A stretch of 64,000 nucleotides of DNA from Congeria kusceri. Taxonomy: Eukaryota; Mollusca; Bivalvia; Myida; Dreissenidae. The position numbers and the translations under genes are program-made. Under the pieces are notes generated by a model. It did not search any database. It was not told the origin of the DNA and worked only from the letters and a program-made list of their open reading frames with translations. Shown here piece by piece: positions 24,600 through 35,033 of this stretch. The DNA is taken from NCBI GenBank assembly GCA_027627225.1, contig JAPFQT010000153.1, positions 302,501-366,500 of the forward strand. Direction: 5' to 3'. Numbering within the stretch: the stretch's first letter is position 1; each line of letters opens with the position of its first letter.

Positions 24600-26001
24600 A
24601 CACTTGAGGCCTTATCAAAGTTTACTGTCATATTTCAGTACGGATCCGTCCAAAATGATGTCAATACATAGGCGTACTTAGAGTGGGCGGTAACGGAGTA
24701 AGCCCCCTCTAAAATGTTCCAACATTTGATTTCTTAAACCCTACAACATCTAAAAAAATATGTATTTCGTTTTCAATGACGTGTTATTTAATCAATTTGT
24801 TGTAATTCTCTTAGCCGTTCTTCGGTATGTTAGTTAAATTGTTCGCTTTTGGCCAAATAGCACCTGTCCTGTATCTATCCAAACATGCAGGAGATCAAAC
24901 AATTTTTTTCAGTAACTGAGTATCTCCGCCCCTCTAACTCAAAATCCTGTGGCCGCGCCTGTAATAATTGCGTTGCGTTTGCCTGCACCGCATGGGAACT
25001 GTCGCGCGTGGAAATATTGTCGTAGGAAAATGTGTCTGATATCAGCAAATCAATATTTCTAACACTATATGTAACTATATGTAACTCTAATATTCAACAC
25101 TTGTTCTGAGCATATACCGGTAGCACTTGTGTTATGTGAAACTAACATGTCATTTTAACATGACGTCATGAGTAACTGTATGCACAAATCATCAAATGAA
25201 CGTGTTCAAACGATATATTGTTTTTAGTGAACAAAATTTTACTTATGTTTTATATTTCATTTCATTTATGACAAACATAAATTATTTATCATCTAACCTT
25301 TCAGAATAAAAACAAACAACTTTGTTTAGGTGTTCTGACAAGCAGGGTATTTTATTTCATGTTTCTCACACTCACTAACACTGGTTCCATAAAAAGAACA
25401 CACTGCCATATAAGATTAATGGCATATAAATTGTCATCATACACAGATCAGAGAAAAAAATAAAGAGTATACACGTATACTCTTAAATGTCCGGAACCAA
25501 TGCCACTCTCTATCGCATAGTCATCCGTCTGCTCTCAGAAAACTCACTGAAAATATACAACGCATCATATAATCCATTCCTTATCAATCAAACCTTAATA
25601 AAACAATCAACAATTCAACGTTCCAAATGTACACGTCAACTCTTTACCCTGCTTGCCTATCGAATAACCAAACCTACAATACGGCGCACGAGAAAATCTT
25701 GATTTCCACATCATTAAACATTAATACTGGTGTACGTTTCTAACTTGTGTAACCACCACCGACGACGAGAATCCCGTTAAATAGAATTCTTATCATCGCG
25801 TCCCTTTAATCAGAAGGGACAAGATAAATATTGTACGATATCATGTCGTTTATTGTGATTAATCAACTCAGTTCACACCACCACCTTGTAAAATGTATTA
25901 CAAACCATTAAAAACACCATTCACCATTGTTAGTACAAAAACATGTACGCAAAACGTTGCTGGAAACAAGTGTTTGTGCTTTATATTATACCATATTTTA
26001 G
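24600..26001. other. Intergenic with one short palindrome
   Basis: AT-rich. About 24676-24965 has possible short inverted ends (TAGGCGTACTTAG and CGCGCCTG), too weak to call. AAGAGTATACACGTATACTC at 25465-25484 is a near-perfect palindrome. No exons recognised. Confidence 0.45.
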
Positions 26002-26212
26002 AGAGTTTTCTTTGTTTTGCGGTATCACTGGTGGGCGGAGCCTAAGCGTGCAATAAGCAGAGTGCGTATCAATTAGAACAAATTTCAATATATCGCACGT
26101 TCAGTATGGTATAAACACGTGTAGCCTATTTTTACCTCGACATGTTTAATTACGAACATATTTCGGTAAATGTATGCTACAACTATTACTTTATATGCAA
26201 TAACAAAGTTAA
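26002..26212 (+). repeat. Dispersed repeat, short copy
   Basis: Shares TTTTCTTTGTTTT, CTGGTGGGCGGAGCCTAA, ATGGTATAAA and TATGCTAYAACTATTACTT, in order, with 36370-36718. The present copy lacks about 110 bp found in that one. Class unknown. Confidence 0.6.
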
Positions 26213-26240
26213 AAAAGCCTTTCCAGTTTTTGCCACAAAC

Positions 26241-26594
26241 CAGGGGCGTAGCTTGGGTTAAAAAATGTACATGCACAATAGGCGGAATCTACAAAATGAC
26301 GCTGCACGCGATAATTTGGGCCAGGAGAATTGATACTCGTATGTGGCTACAAACAACTAACTTCAGCTAAACACCGATTCTACAAATTGTAAAATAAGCG
26401 TGTATTTCGTGAAATTTGTTTCATATTGACGTAATCGACTCGTTAAACAGGGATGTATCAACACAGCCAAGAAGGATCCCCTCACCCCCATCCCCCGTCT
26501 TGTTTTTATTGCATTTTTGACATATTTAAATTTTGTCATCTCCGGAAAAATGATAGGCACGTGCCTATAGTGCCTAAAGGAAGCTACGCCCCTA
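26241..26594. mobile_element. hAT-like MITE
   Basis: Inverted ends CAGGGGCGTAGCTT and AAGCTACGCCCCT, about 353 bp, non-coding. Ends starting CAGGGGCG are usual in hAT-superfamily elements. The 8-bp flanks do not match well, so age or a different class is possible. Confidence 0.6.
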
Positions 26595-26669
26595 CAAGCA
26601 GTATAAATCACCCTGGTTATTGGTAACGGATTAAATTCCATTCATCGAACATCACAAACATATTACACG

Positions 26670-26955
26670 CTTTACCACGTGCTTTTTAGTGTAAATAGGT
26701 TAACCGTTAAACACGTAATATCCCAGTGCAATGATGGGATAAAATTGCATATTAATTTGCATATGATTAACATTTACCACGTGCTCTTTTGTGTGAATAG
26801 GTTCATCGTTAAACACGTAACATCGAAGTGCAATGATGGGATAAAATTGCATACGATTCACATTTACCTCGTGCTCTTTTGTAACCGCTAAACACGTAAT
26901 ATCCAAGTGCAATGATGGGATAAAATTGCATATATTGCATACGATTGACATTTGT
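26670..26955. repeat. Three diverged tandem units of about 90-100 bp
   Basis: Each unit has TTACCACGTGCTCTTTTGTG, then GTTAAACACGTAA, then GTGCAATGATGGGATAAAAT. Units begin at about 26672, 26774 and 26862. Unit length varies through small deletions. Confidence 0.7.
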
Positions 26956-27570
26956 GAAAACGCCTATTGGGCGTTGGTCATGAACAACAAATATAACAAA
27001 CAAAAGCATATTTTAATTGTCTGTGAAATAAATTGCAAGATATAAATCATATATCGAACATTGAGCCAATGCATAATAGAAAAACAAGATAACGACTCAG
27101 CAGGCAGATAAGACGAACCGAACTGAGTGGTTTGGAGTGCAGATATAATGACATGTTACACTTAATTTGTTATCCATTGATTCGATACAAATTAGTATTT
27201 CTGAGAAAGACAGATTAGTTCTACATTCCTATTTCTTCAATTTTCCTAGTAATCAGGTGATAAACAAGCAAAGACATGGTCATTAAAATATGATCATGTA
27301 AGCAGTTAATTATATAGCATCGCAAGCGGATAAAGGTTATCAAACACACGCCTAAACGAGGCTGTGTATAAGGAATATTTTCCATTGAAAGCCAGGAGGG
27401 CCTATCAGCCTTCTTTGCACATAGGCCGATGACACCTTCTGGCGTTCAATGGATATACGTTGTGTTCTGCTTTACATTAGAATTACCAGTCATATTGAAT
27501 TGAATTAACGTCTATCTATCTACTTAGTCCATGGCCCCTATTCATTTAGCTAATGAGTGAAGCTATGTTA
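26956..27570. other. Intergenic, one short inverted pair
   Basis: CATTGAAAGCCAGGAGG and CCTTCTGGCGTTCAATGG near 27383-27452 form a loose inverted pair. Nothing else recognised. Confidence 0.4.
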
Positions 27571-27577
27571 TTTCAAT

Positions 27578-27730
27578 AAACAAGAGGGCCATAAGGCCCT
27601 ATGTCTGAGGGGCTAAGACATTAAACTGTTCTGAGCAAGGTACATGAAGATTCGGCTAAAAATGTGGCCTCTAGATTGTTCGCAAGCTTGTGTGATTTTC
27701 TTTCGGCGTAGCTGTCTAAGATCACTTTTG
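27578..27730 (+). repeat. Fragment of bivalve-type dispersed repeat
   Basis: It starts CAAGAGGGCCATAAGGCCCT and continues with CTGAGCAAGGTACATGAAGA and GTGGCCTCTAGATTGTTC. It belongs to the same family as 33540-34325. Confidence 0.65.
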
Positions 27731-28183
27731 ACCTAGATTTCTTGCGATAATTATGCAGCGGGAAAATTGAATGCCAATAGAAATTGGCAAATTTCCTAAT
27801 TTTAGGGAATGCAAACTTCAAACAATGGTATACCAATAACTGTTGGGGACTAAAAATTTGCATAATTGTTTACATAAGCGGTTAAAATGAAGTTATAAAC
27901 ATATCCTCGACATATAATCTAGAAATGAGTCTAATTATGAACGTATTTTCTCATTGTATGCCATTAACAGAATGCTGCATTCATTCACGAAACGAAATAA
28001 CTATTTTGTTTAGCCTACGCTTATATAAGCAGTACGCTATATAAATAGCAATTGTGCAATGTTCCCATTCATAAATCTCAATCGCACAGTTGCCGTTCTA
28101 TGTAGCCCATTGATTCTAGCAAGTTCATCATGTTCCAGAAACAGTAGTGCCATTCTAAAAATAGCGCGCGTTGCTAGCGTTAA
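27731..28183. other. Intergenic, nothing recognised
   Basis: AT-rich DNA between a repeat fragment and the left end of the ISL2EU-like transposon. Confidence 0.45.
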
Positions 28184-28314
28184 TATAGACGATTCCAGAA
28201 TCGACAAATTGACGGCCGCCATTTTGTTAGTCATGTGACCTGTCCGCCATTACGGTACTGAAGAATAGATAAAACTTCAGAAAGTCAATTGGCTGAAAAG
28301 ATTCTCAGAATATT

Positions 28315-29037
28315 ATGGAAAAACTCGCTGAAATTCGTAAGTTAAATTTTTTATGTTCACGGAATACGATGTTTGAACTCCCTTGTAATATGTTCGTGGC
28401 ATGTGTTTACTGAATTCGCTCGTTAGACAGCTGACAAGTCAAAAGATCAATGTACATGTAAACATAAACAACCGACTGTCGAGTGACTTTTTCATCGTTT
28501 TGTGTAAGGATAGAATCTAGTTTGGATATTTGATTCGGTGAATACATTACTTATTGACGTAATTGACATTTTTTATTAAAGGGCCTACTGTTGAAATACC
28601 TTTTTAGTGACCACCTAGATTAAGTATATTGTTTATGGTGTTTTATTTATTTTCTAGGATTACCCCCAGATGATGCCAGCTGGTCTAAGAACAGTCCAAA
28701 TCAATGGCCACGGTTAGAATATGAAGACCTTGTGGACTATATGATACATAAAAAAGCCTATGATGGAAGACAAATGAAAGCATTTAGATCTTTGTATGGG
28801 AAAAACTATGTGGACAGTGGATGGCTTGGTGATATATATTACTGTAAGGATGGAACACAACACTTCTTCAAAATAAATCAGTCTATTGAAATGAAACTCA
28901 TCTGTAAGGCAGATGATTCGAACAATTTTTTAGACTGTTCAATTATTCATTTAAGATTAAAAACTATTTTAAATAATAACGTCAGGCATCAGAATATTGA
29001 TATACTTCTGTTTACTTATATTGAATATAGGAAATGA
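28315..29037 (+). pseudogene. Start of the ISL2EU accessory (YqaJ-type) protein
   Basis: Exon 1, 28315-28336, codes MEKLAEI plus one base and ends at a GTAAGT donor. Exon 2 begins at 28658 after TTTTCTAG and joins in frame, giving LPPDDASW, then LVDYMIHKKAYDGRQMKAF, LYGKNYVDSGWLGDIYY and a FKINQS strand. This is the pattern of the N-terminus of the YqaJ-domain proteins that accompany ISL2EU transposases. After about LDCSII the sequence loses family character and stops at 29035-29037. The SWIM-type zinc motif and nuclease domain are not found downstream; the inverted repeat begins at 29318 instead. Probably truncated by the inversion. Confidence 0.65.
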
Positions 29038-29317
29038 TTTATATAACCAAAGTTATTTTGTTCACTTTTACTCGCTTCTCATTTGATTTTTTTATTTATT
29101 TATCTCCACTAACACTTCAACTAGTATAATTTATAAGATTTGTAATATTTGTTATGTGCAATTATGATGATTTGTTAAAAAATTAAAATTAAGAAAATTA
29201 TTGTGTTGCTTACATTATTTGAATAAAATATGTTGCAAATGATGTTAATCTTGAAACTAAGACTGTATATATTTGCTGTAAAAGTCTTGTACTTTGTGAG
29301 ATTTTAAAATTGTTGTT

Positions 29318-29501
29318 TTTGTTCATTCTTACTAGCACTAATATATACATGCATTTATAAAATACATATAGTAGCCCATTACCCAATTACTTGTAGTATT
29401 ATAGTGTCAAACTCATGAAATTTACAGAATAAATCCTCACATGATACAAATATTTTACTCGGATGCAAGGTTTTACACTGGTCTCAGTTTGACAGTACTA
29501 T
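29318..29501 (+). repeat. 184-bp inverted repeat, plus-strand arm
   Basis: Identical to the reverse complement of 30903-31086 except for one base (ATGAAA against ATAAAA near 29415). It spans an intron end (TTTACAG at 29421-29427) and the first 74 bases of the transposase exon. Confidence 0.95.
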
Positions 29502-30307
29502 TAACATTAATTAAGACTTTATCAGTGTTTGGAAAAAAATTACCATACAAGCTCAGAGTTAAAGACCAGATACTTTCTGTATTGTTACGCCTCAGACTTG
29601 GACTGACTTTCTGTGACTTGGGCAGACGCTTTAATGTTTCTACGCAATTAATGAGCAGTATATTTAATTCATGGATAAGCATTATGGCAAAGCACTTGTA
29701 TGATAACTGTGTTATGTGGCTTCCAAGAGACACAATACGTAGAACACTACCATCGTCTTTTGCGGATACATATCCAAATACAACGTGTATTATAGACTGC
29801 TCTGAAATTTTTATACAGAGACCATTTCAGTTAAACGCACGCGCGAAAACATGGAGCACATACAAAAACAATAACACAGGAAAATTTCTAATTGCAATTG
29901 CACCTAACGGGTTCATAATGTTTGTGTCATCTCTATTTGGTGGACGTGCCAGTGACAATTATATCACTAAAAACAGTGGCTTCCTTAACTACCTCCTCCC
30001 TGGAGACGAGGTTATGGCGGATAGAGGTTTCACTATCAGTGAAGATCTGTGTGCTAGGCGTGTCAAGCTAAATATTCCTGCTTTCATGAAGGGCCGGAAG
30101 CAGTTAACAGAATATGAGGTGATAGACACTAGAAGAATTGCTTCTAACAGGATTCACGTAGAACGAGCAATAATGAGGATGAAATCATACCGTATTTTGA
30201 ATACAAAAATTGCAAATAAATCCCTAAGAAACGCCAACAAAACTGTTTGCACTGTTGCAGCTTTGTGTAATTTAAGGGATCAACTTATCAAGGAAGCTGA
30301 AGACTAA
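29428..30307 (+). CDS. DDE transposase exon of the ISL2EU-like element
   Basis: The exon probably begins at 29428, after the TTTACAG acceptor; the listed 288-codon frame begins at ATG 29441. Residues (from that ATG) 38-79 form a helix-turn-helix of the type found in front of DDE_Tnp_4 domains (RLGLTFCDLGRRFNVS). The catalytic core has D119 in CIIDCSEIFIQRP, D172 in FGGRASDN, D194 in VMADRGF and E241 in RIHVERAI, a complete D-D-E set for RNase H-fold transposases. No stop or frameshift is present. The product would cut and rejoin transposon ends in the nucleus. It is oriented opposite to the THAP exons that should precede it, so it lacks its DNA-binding part unless transcribed another way. The stop is at 30305-30307. 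Confidence 0.8.
30054..30088 (+). repeat. 35-bp exact inverted repeat, arm in the DDE exon
   Basis: From CTAGGCGTGTCAAGC to GCTTTCATG, coding within CARRVKLNIPAFM. It is repeated exactly, inverted, at 30502-30536, outside the coding frame. Confidence 0.9.
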
Positions 30308-30501
30308 AATTGAAACTCATGATAAGCACTGCTTTTTGTTTTGTTTTTGTTTTTCACCATTTTCAACAGTATTTCAGTCATATCACGGCGATCAGTTAAC
30401 CTAATCACTCTTTTCCTGGGTTAGCTGGTTTACCAGTACTAAATGCACATACTTATGCCAGTAACTGAAAACTTTCCTACTTGAATCTGTAAACCAGTTA
30501 A

Positions 30502-30536
30502 CATGAAAGCAGGAATATTTAGCTTGACACGCCTAG
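30502..30536 (-). repeat. 35-bp exact inverted repeat, non-coding arm
   Basis: Reverse complement of 30054-30088, 35 of 35. Homology stops abruptly at both sides. It lies downstream of the transposase stop and next to the tRNA-like sequence at 30590-30663. Confidence 0.9.
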
Positions 30537-30589
30537 GGGGAGAATGGCCGTAGACATATTTTCATGACCAATTACCACACAAGTTGTGT

Positions 30590-30663
30590 GGCCGGGCCCG
30601 GATTCGAACCCATGATCCTCTAATTTGTAGTTTAGCGCTTTACCAACTGAGCTAGCCGGTCCG
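30590..30663 (-). other. tRNA-like sequence inside the transposon
   Basis: On the minus strand, TAGCTCAGTTGGTAAAGCGC (A box, D arm) and GGGTTCGAATCC (a perfect B box) are present, with an anticodon-like CTACAAA loop. Acceptor pairs are only partly complementary. It could be a SINE head or a recent tRNA pseudogene; a working tRNA is less likely. Confidence 0.6.
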
Positions 30664-30902
30664 CTTATGGCTATGAATATCTACAAAATTCATTAATGTT
30701 ATGAAAAAGAAAACTGCCTCTGTGGTAGAGCTAGTGAGAAAAAATACCATTTATTATGAATCTGAATGCACTGATCTCTTGTGTTAAACTATGTGTATCA
30801 TAATTTAAATGTAACACTGATCTACATTAGTCATTAAAATGTGTACATTAATATTAATAAACATATTTCCCTGTCAGTGTTACTTTACTTTTAGACCCTA
30901 CG

Positions 30903-31086
30903 ATAGTACTGTCAAACTGAGACCAGTGTAAAACCTTGCATCCGAGTAAAATATTTGTATCATGTGAGGATTTATTCTGTAAATTTTATGAGTTTGACAC
31001 TATAATACTACAAGTAATTGGGTAATGGGCTACTATATGTATTTTATAAATGCATGTATATATTAGTGCTAGTAAGAATGAACAAA
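30903..31086 (-). repeat. 184-bp inverted repeat, minus-strand arm
   Basis: Partner of 29318-29501. On the minus strand it follows the linker exon of the THAP gene and ends 74 bases into the transposase exon, after which the homology to the DDE exon stops. Confidence 0.95.
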
Positions 31087-32499
31087 GAATGAATGAGTCA
31101 TTAGTGACATTGTCAATAGAAAATTCAGCTGAAGTTTGTTGGCATGAAGCATTCCTTGTCTTTTTAGTATATCCATACTTGTGGTCTAAAGCAACGATGT
31201 CAATTGTCTGGGTGCTTGAATCTACCATCTTTGGCTTGTTGTAACACTGACCAGGATTAAGGGTACAACACACAGAAGAACATTCCTGTCTGACATTTGA
31301 ATTAAATACAGATGCTGGTAATGGGGTTGCTGTTAGAATGTCTGAAGTACAGGATGTTTCAAGAGTTGGCAACTGTTTGCTCTCTGAAGCTGATCTATGA
31401 GTATTCATGTTCAATGACTTCCTCACCAATGGTGGCCTTCTTGCAGGTGTAGTCATGTCTTGGACTGTATAACCCATGTTTAATATTGGTATGGGATTTT
31501 CCTTGGTTGGACGTCTATCAACAAAGTGAACCGAGCAAACCTGAAAGACAAAGAAAAATATTATTATCTACTGAATGACTACAATAAACAATGGTAATAG
31601 TGAAACTACAAAAGATCGAAAAATTTAACCGGGGGGGGGGGGGGGCAGGGGTGTAAAATTTTACTCGCCCACTCGAATTGGTGACTCAAATGCTCCGGGC
31701 TAATAGGTGACCCCTTTTAAGATCAGCACCCTTATTTTGAATCAGGTTCTTGTCTGGGAGAGAGGTGATTAGGCTGTGTCGATTTGTGCGCTCGTGGGGG
31801 TAATATTTTCATTGACAGCTTTTATTTTCCCTAAACATATCAATAAACGTTGATATTCAAAATATATTTGGAGAAAAATCATGTCTTGGTATGGGTGACT
31901 GTGAAACTTAGGGCGACTACGAAGTAACAAAGTACAAACTAAGGGCGACTTGATTTTGTCAGCTGGTAGCCCTGCAGGGCGAGTGGCTTTTAACAGATTT
32001 TTAAACCCCTGGGGGGGGGGGGAGGCAGGATATATTATTCGTTTGCTATCAGTGCATGCAAGGTACCATTTTCAAACAGAATCTATAACATGTCCATATT
32101 GCTTTTATTTCTACTTTCCTTAGAATAAACATCGTCAATACTATACGTATAATGTCGTTCAAACATAGTTCACTGAGCCTCTGAGGCAGAGTTTTTTATA
32201 CACAAGAATAGTGTTTATACACATGTACACTAGATACTACAATAGGTTTAAATAATTACCAAAGACTTAGATGCTGGGTTGAAGTCCTTTCTGTTAAAAG
32301 ATTTAATCCACAGCCGTCTTTTTTCTTCGTCAGCTGGAATACAGTGGAGTTTGTAGGGCGGTAAACACGGACAGTCTTTATGTTTACTGTTATGTTCTTT
32401 ACACAATGAAATGTTCCAATCGTGAAGCTTTTTCTGACTATTCGTACATCCCACTACAACACATTGCTTTCCACCACTCCTTTGATAAGACATTACCAC
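31087..32499 (-). pseudogene. THAP-domain and linker exons of the transposase
   Basis: Exon 1 (32499 or 32493 down to 32260) codes the start of a THAP zinc finger: C13-x4-C18 in KQCVVVGCTN and a conserved Trp in RLWIKSF. It ends at a GGTAATT donor. Exon 2 begins at 31540 after CTTTCAG and continues in frame with LVCSVHF, giving the C-x2-H half of the C2CH finger. Then comes a polar linker containing PARRPPLVRKSLN and ending near NVTNDSFIL, where the inverted repeat starts. THAP fingers bind the transposon ends. In an intact element the DDE exon would follow on this strand; here only its first 74 bases do. The intron (31541-32259) holds two poly-G runs. Confidence 0.75.
31629..32025. repeat. 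Segment bounded by poly-G runs
   Basis: A run of about 17 G starts at 31631 and a run of about 13 G at 32011, both in the THAP-gene intron. The tract between has repeated GGGCGACT or GGGCGAGT phrases. It may be a separate insertion into the transposon. Confidence 0.45.
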
Positions 32500-32659
32500 A
32501 AATAATTACAAAAAACTAGCGTAAATATTGCAAGAAAGAAACGATTGTTTTTATCGCTCAGCTGTACAGTATTGATTTTTCTTCAGTACCGTAATGGCGG
32601 ATTTAGAGAGTACTCAAGGGCGGTAAGCGCGTAAATACTATTTTCTGGAATCGTCTATA

Positions 32660-33539
32660 CTCGTACATGCATCAATAAAAGCGTTCAGAGAATTATAAAC
32701 CTAAAAATTTCAATAAATGGGGAATTTATATTTATAAATTTACTGTTAATTTTAATTAAAATTGTGGTCACGATGTACTAACGATTATTTATAATTGCAT
32801 CTTTCTATCGACTTCTCAAGTAGATGTTATTTAATCTGTAAAAAGATGCTACATTTTCTATAGATAAAATGTTATGAAAGAAGATTCGGAATACGTCGAA
32901 TTGTTATTCGCGTAGCATGAATACACAATTTGCAATACTAATTATACACAGGAACTCTTGATATATCATATTTCTACTGATATAATTTAAAATCGTCATA
33001 GTCTAAGCTTTCTATTGGGATACACAGTATAAATGCTTATTTGATTTCAAATCGTTATTATATTAGATAACTAACATGAATGGTATATTACCGGTACTAT
33101 AAATAACTATATAGACTCGTATGATACATAATAATATTAATTCATTCCCGAAATCATTGTCTTACATTGTTAATTTGTTAAATTGGCTCGACAAATTCAG
33201 ATAACAATTATGTTAACCTAAATTATTTTGGTTATTCATATATCACTGGTGGAAACATGGAGCTGTATGATTGGTTTATTCACGGCATAGATATAAATGA
33301 TAATTTTATTTAATTTTTAAATTAATAAATTTATCTCAAATTAACTTTTGGGTCCGAGAAGTTTTCTTAAAGTGTCCGAAAAATCTGAGGTCCAATAAAT
33401 CTCCTAATATTGGTGGGGACCAAAAAAACTGGGGTCTGAGAAGTCACGTAACCGATCATCTTGGCCGTCTGTTTAGGTAATTTTTAAATGACATCTCAAT
33501 ATTAATTTCAACGCCGATTGTCTTTTTTAAAGATATTTC
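32660..33539. other. Intergenic, nothing recognised
   Basis: Very AT-rich to 33300, then a short stretch with GGTCCGAGAAG and GGTCTGAGAAG phrases. Confidence 0.45.
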
Positions 33540-34325
33540 TTGTTTCAATTTGGCCTGGTGACCTAGTAGTTTACCACATGTGACCTGGGTTCGAACTTAT
33601 CCACAAGCTTTTTAAAATTTTCAATATATCCATATAAGGAAAACTGAACCCCCTACCCTCCCCTGGCGGCCATGTTTTTCAACGGACCGGAACCTTTTTC
33701 TTACTCGGCCAAAATATCATATGAACAAATGCTCTGAGCAAGTTTCATGTTGATTAAACCAAAAATGTGACTTCCAGCGTGTTCACAAGTTTTGTTCGAA
33801 CTCGGCTGAGATATCATAAGAACAAAGGTTATGCGCATGTCTCATGCTGATTGGGCAACACATGTAGCTTCTAGAGTGTTCACAAGCTTTTCCCATAGCC
33901 ATATAAGGAAAACTGCCCCCACCCCCCGCCCCTCTGGCGGCCATGTTTATCAACGGACCGGAACAATGTTCGAACTCAGCCGATATATCATAAGAACAAA
34001 GGTTCTGAGCAAGTTTTATGTTGATTGGGCAAACAATAAAAATGTGACTTCTAGAGTGTTCACAAGCTTTTCCTATGGTCATATAAGGAAGATTTTTATC
34101 AATTTGACTTAGTGGCCTAGTTTTTGACCCCACATGACCCAATTTCAAACTCGGCCCAGATATCATTGGGACAAATGTTCTGACCACGTTTCATGCAGAT
34201 TGGCCAATAAATGTGGCCTCTAGAGTGTTTACAGGGTAAATGTTGACGACGCACGAGGGACGATGCACAACGGACAAAAGGCGATCACAAAAGCTCACCA
34301 TGAGCACGTTATGCTCAGGTGAGAA
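33540..34325 (+). repeat. Bivalve-type dispersed repeat, near full length
   Basis: Repeated internal phrases: TTCTGAGCAAGTTTYATG, ATGTGACTTCTAGAGTGTTC, ACAAGCTTTTCC, CCTCTGGCGGCCATGTTT and GAACTCRGCYGAGATATCAT. It ends in GACGACGCACGA and AAGCTCACCATGAGCACG, then CTCAGGTGAG. I associate this family, from memory, with many bivalve genomes. The open frames inside (33783-34187 minus, 33831-34112 plus) reflect the repeat. Confidence 0.7.
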
Positions 34326-34454
34326 AAAAAGTTAAACCTGTAGCTGAATCCAAAAGTGCACAGACGTTTCTATTTGCACCATATTTCTAATTAGATAAAA
34401 TCATTGAGATAAATGTAAGCTTTTCAAATATGGTTTATTACATTGACGATACGC

Positions 34455-34612
34455 TGTGGGATTTATAACCACGCCCACTTAGGTCCAACTCCAACCAACA
34501 CCGTTGACAGTTTATTTTTTTTACAAGACATGTCCGTCAAACAATGAAGGCCTATGTGTCTGAATGACCAAACACTTTGTCAATCAAATCTCGTTGTAAG
34601 GTCAATTAGCTA
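34455..34612 (-). repeat. Dispersed repeat, inverted copy
   Basis: Minus-strand relative of 9955-10085, sharing the AATTGACC, GACAAAGTGTTTGG, CATTCAGA and GGGCGTGGTTATAAAT blocks. Confidence 0.55.
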
Positions 34613-34769
34613 AGCTTTTACATGGCTGATTACATAAGTTTACATTATAATGTGTTATTCTAATAAAAATAACCAATTGTGTCTTCTGGTACCGCATTTC
34701 AAACATAACCTAGACTGGCATACACACAACAAGTGATCGAAAATATTCACATCAGTAATACTTAATAAG

Positions 34770-35033
34770 AGGCATGTCGTGGGAAACCCGGGCTTAATTT
34801 ATGTGCGTAAAGTGTCGTCCCGGATTAGCCTGTGCAGTCCGCGAAGGCTAATCCGGGACGACACTTTCCGCGTACAGTGGAGTTATGTTTAGAAGAGACT
34901 TCCGTGAAACAGAAAATACCATAAAAGCGTAAAAGCGGAAAGTGTCGTCCTGGATTAGCCAGTGCGGGCTACACAGGCTAATCCGGGACGACACAATACG
35001 CACATGCATTAAGCCCGGTTTTCCCACGACACG
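34770..35033. mobile_element. Hairpin TIR element, copy c
   Basis: Family of 22966-23202. The left hairpin is excellent (GTCCGCGAAGGCTAATCC); the right end stops at CCCACGACACG. The centre has an extra AAAGCGT. Confidence 0.85.

Larger units (their letters stand above)
28184..32659. mobile_element. ISL2EU-like two-gene DNA transposon, rearranged
   Basis: The ends are inverted: TATAGACGATTCCAG at 28184 and CTGGAATCGTCTATA ending at 32659, with a second inverted pair inside (CCGCCATTACGGTACTGAAG near 28241, CTTCAGTACCGTAATGGCGG near 32581). TA or TATA at the ends may be the target duplication. A plus-strand gene starts near the left end and a minus-strand THAP gene near the right end, so the two genes converge. 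The DDE transposase exon is in the middle, but on the plus strand, between 184-bp inverted repeats. From family knowledge, ISL2EU elements carry a THAP-DDE transposase and a second protein with a YqaJ-type nuclease. The naming is from recognition, not a search. Confidence 0.75.

Noticed and set aside
28732..29037. Independent 101-codon gene starting at the internal ATG
   Set aside because: An upstream exon with a GTAAGT donor joins in frame and the sequence matches the start of the transposon accessory protein.
30590..30663. Working tRNA gene
   Set aside because: The B box is perfect but acceptor pairing is incomplete and the anticodon loop is atypical; it sits inside a rearranged transposon.
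33783..34187. 134-codon minus-strand frame with repeated segments
   Set aside because: It lies in a dispersed bivalve-type repeat and mirrors its internal repeats.
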